Origin: Trileptium ribeirensis
Taxonomy: Eukaryota; Nematoda; Enoplea; Enoplida; Thoracostomopsidae
Direction of reading: 5' to 3'
DNA length: 64,000 bases
Assembly: GCA_030248225.1 (NCBI GenBank)
Contig: JASANE010018279.1
Coordinates: 1-64,000, forward strand
In this document: positions 61,330-64,000 of the stretch, in pieces
How positions within the stretch are numbered: the stretch's first letter is position 1
Layout: each line of letters starts with the position of its first letter
Program-made: the position numbers and the translations under genes
Notes under the pieces: model-generated
What the model was told of the DNA's origin: nothing
Seen by the model: only the letters and a program-made list of their open reading frames with translations
Databases searched by the model: none

Positions 61330-61600
61330 ATACCTGGCTAGTCCAAAGTGGGGGGCCGGCATTTTCGGCGGCCACCCGGCAAAACGGGGGTATCCCCCGG
61401 CTGCTACACCCGGCAAAGATTCGGGTAGTCCCCGGCTCAAAGGCCCCTGCTGGGAAAAATTTACGTCTAAACGCGACAAAATTCGCCAATAAAATTGCCC
61501 CCCCGTGCAGCAAAATCCGGCACCCTCGGCATGGGGGGCCCCACGCTATAATTTCCGAAGTTTGGACTTGCCAGCATACTGGCAGTATAAGGTTCATGTC
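61330..61600. other. GC-rich patch in element D
   Basis: A sharp change to G/C runs (GTGGGGGGCCGGC, CCCGGCAAA repeated, GGGGGGCCCC). The edges carry an inverted AGTCCAAA near 61339 and 61560, so it may be a nested small insertion. No target duplication could be fixed. Confidence 0.4.
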
Positions 61601-61618
61601 GTAGAGTTTAATATACCA

Positions 61619-61788
61619 GTGTTACATACGACATGTCGTATGTAGCACTGGTTACGTACGACATTTCGTATGTAACACTGGTTACATACGACATATCGTA
61701 TGTAATATTTGTTACAGGTTACATACGCATATCACGGGTTACGGGATACACATATCACGGGTTGCATACGACATGTCGTATGTAACAA
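61619..61788. repeat. Right palindromic array of element D
   Basis: Four to five copies of the GTTACATACGACA palindrome plus diverged CATATCACGGG words, ending in the right terminal repeat. Confidence 0.85.
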
Positions 61789-62024
61789 AAATTATCGAGT
61801 AGATGGGCGCATTATTCTGTGAATCAACAATAATACTAGCTCATACAAGTTTGCTCAAATTCAAATATATCATCTGATAATACAGCCACTATATGGGATT
61901 AAACTAGCAACAATTATAGCAGCTTTAAATAACAAAATTCATTACTAAGAACTATATAAGGTAAAATTTCCGAATGACCAGAGTGTAGATTACCGAGTAG
62001 TATTTTTTTGTACTAGTAAAGCCG

Positions 62025-62960
62025 CTATAACCGTGCCCCTACATTGCACTCAGCACGGAACCACTGCTCTGATGCCGTAGGCAATTTAGTAAGTCCTACA
62101 GAATCTAAATGAAACCAATGTGGTCCCGAGTGAGCTCCATCACAAGCTATCCATTCATTTAAGCGTCGTGGTTTACTCTTTCCAGGTATATTTAGTGCGT
62201 TTATTTGACGATAGACCCTATAAAGGTCCTGAATTTTAGGATTTGTGGGAATTTTACCCCGTAAGTATCCCAGGTATTGTTCTACATTACCCAAATATAA
62301 TTTCACGATATCCTTATGGACTAATAAATCCCGACCCCGTGGTTGGTTTATTTCCTGAATTTCCATGTTGTGACCCTCCACCCGTTGTACCCTATATAGA
62401 TTGAGAAATAATGGTTCTAATTTTGCGTGGAATCTTCGGCCACGAGCAGTCTTTTCGAGCAGGAAGACTAAGCTGCGTTCGATTATGTCTGCTCGATTTG
62501 CTGACACTCGTATATCGTATTCCTCACGATATCGTTCCTGAGTTTGTTGCAATTGGTTTTTACATTCCGTCCAAATCGTTTGTAACTCAGTGTACAAATC
62601 CTGTATATATTTGCACAGAATCTGAATGCATGTGTAACCGGCGCGGTTCAATATCTAAATCCATATCTCTGCTATAGTTCATGCGATATTGCGTTTTGCC
62701 AGTAGCTATATTCGGTGTAATACAATACGCCATACAAACGAGTGGTATATATTCGTCCCAACAATCTGGATGTGCATCAGCAATTTTACGTAGAACCCGA
62801 ATAAGGGTCTGATTTCAATGTTCAACTAATCCTTTTGATTGATGGTGGTCCGCTACAACGAAATTGAGTTTTACAAAATCTTCATGTAAAATACCTCTAT
62901 GATGGAGGGTTCGGGTAACAATATCGTAGTGTCTTCCAGTTAAAGTTTGAACGAAGTTTA
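62025..62960 (-). pseudogene. Retroelement integrase C-terminal part with degenerate PHD finger
   Basis: The conceptual frame from 62960 reads the end of an integrase core. FVVADHHQSKGLVEH holds the final Glu of the DDE triad, followed by an in-frame TGA exactly where an Arg is normal, then NQTLIRVL and CWDEYIPLVCMAY. After a frame change near 62650 an uninterrupted 208-codon frame continues through the C-terminal region (GRRFHAKLEPLFLNLYRVQR). It ends in a PHD-like segment (WIACDGAHSGPHWFHLDSVG, then QWFRAEC) in which several metal-binding Cys are replaced. The two catalytic Asp and everything upstream are missing. PHD fingers at integrase ends occur in some Gypsy lineages and help target chromatin. 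It is unlike the integrase at 21-22.5 kb, which ends in a proline-rich tail. Confidence 0.75.
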
Positions 62961-63849
62961 GCTTAAATTTTGAAAAATAGTAACAGTGATTTTGGTCAGT
63001 TGTAACCGCGAATGGGAGCAGTGGCTGAGATGAACTGCACTAGTTCTGAAGGCATCCAAACCCTGTCTTAGCTCGACAAGCGGCCAGAGTTTAGACAGAG
63101 ACTGGAGCTAAGGTGGAATTCTGTAAGATTTTTAGGCTTGTTCAGTATACCTTGGAATTAATTTGAGTTTTGGCGATTAACTGCTAAATAAAACAATGAT
63201 CGGCGCTTTACCTGTTTGATCGTAATAATTACGTGAAGACATTGCACCAGAGCACTAAAACTAGAAAATTTATACAGGTTGCCTAAAATAAAATAAAAGA
63301 GACTAGTTGGATTTAGGGATATAAATTAAACTAGGGAATAGGAATTATTCGCCATTGAGTACGTAGTAGAATCAATATATGGTTGAGACCTTTATATACC
63401 AAGCAGTAGTGGATTTGAATGAGTTCCAGTAGCAGAAAACACTATAATTTAGTGACCAACACCATTAGGTTGGTTTGCACGGATAAAATATATATTCCGT
63501 AACGCAGAGTTAGCAAATAAACTCCATAGTTACGTAAACCATGATGTAGTACTGAATGGAAGCGGACTAGCACTCGCCGAGGTAAAATAAGTTACTGCTG
63601 AACATTAGATTGGTGTAAACTTGTACGCAACCGAGTCTAAATAACCACAATATCGTCCCATATAAGTTCCATGACACAACACTTGGTCGTATAAATTTTA
63701 ATACTAAATGTTAGCTTGAAAGTTCGAGAAATACACGGCAGTTTCGTTAGCAAATAACAACAGATTATATAAAAAAACTTAACAGCAAACTAGCATTATG
63801 CACTAGGTACGGCACTAATAGCAAATAACATGCGAATAACCTGTATATA
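62961..63849. other. No gene recognised
   Basis: AT-rich sequence upstream of the integrase fragment. Nothing of the expected RT or protease is present, so the retroelement is deleted or truncated here. Confidence 0.5.
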
Positions 63850-64000
63850 CATACTATTGATGGTAACAGTTTTTATAATTTCGCGTGACTTTTTAGGACA
63901 ATAAGCGACGACCATGAATCGTAGGATACATGTACCTTAAATCGTAACTACCTGAAAAATTCGGAGAGTTCGTAGCCCTGAAAAACCTAAAGTAATTTGA
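63850..64000 (+). repeat. Dispersed direct repeat, copy 2 (cut by window end)
   Basis: Same orientation as 48779-48932, about 90% identical, with small indels (for example ATAAGCGACG against ATAATTTAGCAACG). It runs to the last base of the window. Confidence 0.8.

Larger units (their letters stand above)
57365..61830. mobile_element. Element D: TAA-flanked element with palindromes and inverted minisatellites
   Basis: A 4,466-bp element between TAA at 57362-57364 and TAA at 61831-61833. The tips TTGCTGATTCACAGAATAAT and TTGTTGATTCACAGAATAAT differ at one position, and the inverted similarity continues through ATCTACT and TTTTTGTTACATACGACATG. Inside lie palindrome arrays, a 1.7-kb minisatellite, an AT-rich interior (59291-61035) without genes, a short block of the same minisatellite in the opposite orientation, a GC-rich patch and the right palindrome array. 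It separates the integrase remnant (62 kb) from the exonuclease gene, so it probably inserted between them. Confidence 0.85.

Noticed and set aside
1..64000. tRNA or rRNA genes
   Set aside because: No cloverleaf-compatible A/B box pair and no rRNA-like segment was recognised by eye; a covariance-model search would be decisive.

Overview
The window looks like intergenic, transposon-rich DNA from an animal, probably an invertebrate. It is AT-rich overall. It holds a Jockey/CR1-type LINE fragment, a hAT transposase gene (DUF4371 type) with a GTAAGT intron, hAT MITEs, Ty3/Gypsy-type pol genes and long arrays of simple and palindromic repeats. I see no tRNA, rRNA or CRISPR and no convincing intact host gene. 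The species cannot be fixed from the sequence.

Layout. 1-14.4 kb: a hAT MITE (2190-3310), a 5'-truncated LINE (minus, 3548-4424), a decayed Gln-rich ORF (minus, 5041-6003), two related small elements (9.56-10.04 kb) and otherwise unassigned DNA. 14.4-16.7 kb: a decayed hAT transposase gene on the plus strand. 16729-19874: element A. 19.9-33.3 kb: a GC-richer, minus-strand endogenous retroelement with gag, an acidic protein, a small Cys-containing ORF, a class I-like env, protease, RT/RNase H, and integrase with a long proline-rich tail. Several stops and frameshifts show that it is an old copy. 33354-35256: element B. 38141-39099: element C. 39.1-52 kb: no recognisable genes. 52-57.1 kb: a minus-strand chain of broken ORFs with a DEDD 3'-5' exonuclease signature, Cys/His fingers and a coiled coil. 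57365-61830: element D. 62.0-63.0 kb (minus): an integrase end with a degenerate PHD finger. A ~150-bp direct repeat at 48.78 kb and 63.85 kb brackets this last 15 kb.

The most interesting structure is the A/B/C/D set. Wherever both ends are present (A, C, D) the element sits between 3-bp TTA or TAA duplications, and all have a core close to TTCACAGAATAAT starting exactly 8 bases inside the end. Behind this shared end, A and B carry arrays of one palindrome, C is built wholly of another, and D carries a third plus a minisatellite in two opposite blocks. C is in addition one ~959-bp foldback. I read them as a non-autonomous DNA transposon family (TWA target, as in PIF/Harbinger) with a constant tip and exchangeable palindromic subterminal arrays. 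Second in interest is the retroelement's gene order: env lies between gag and pro-pol. Third is the exonuclease-containing ORF chain next to an integrase remnant.
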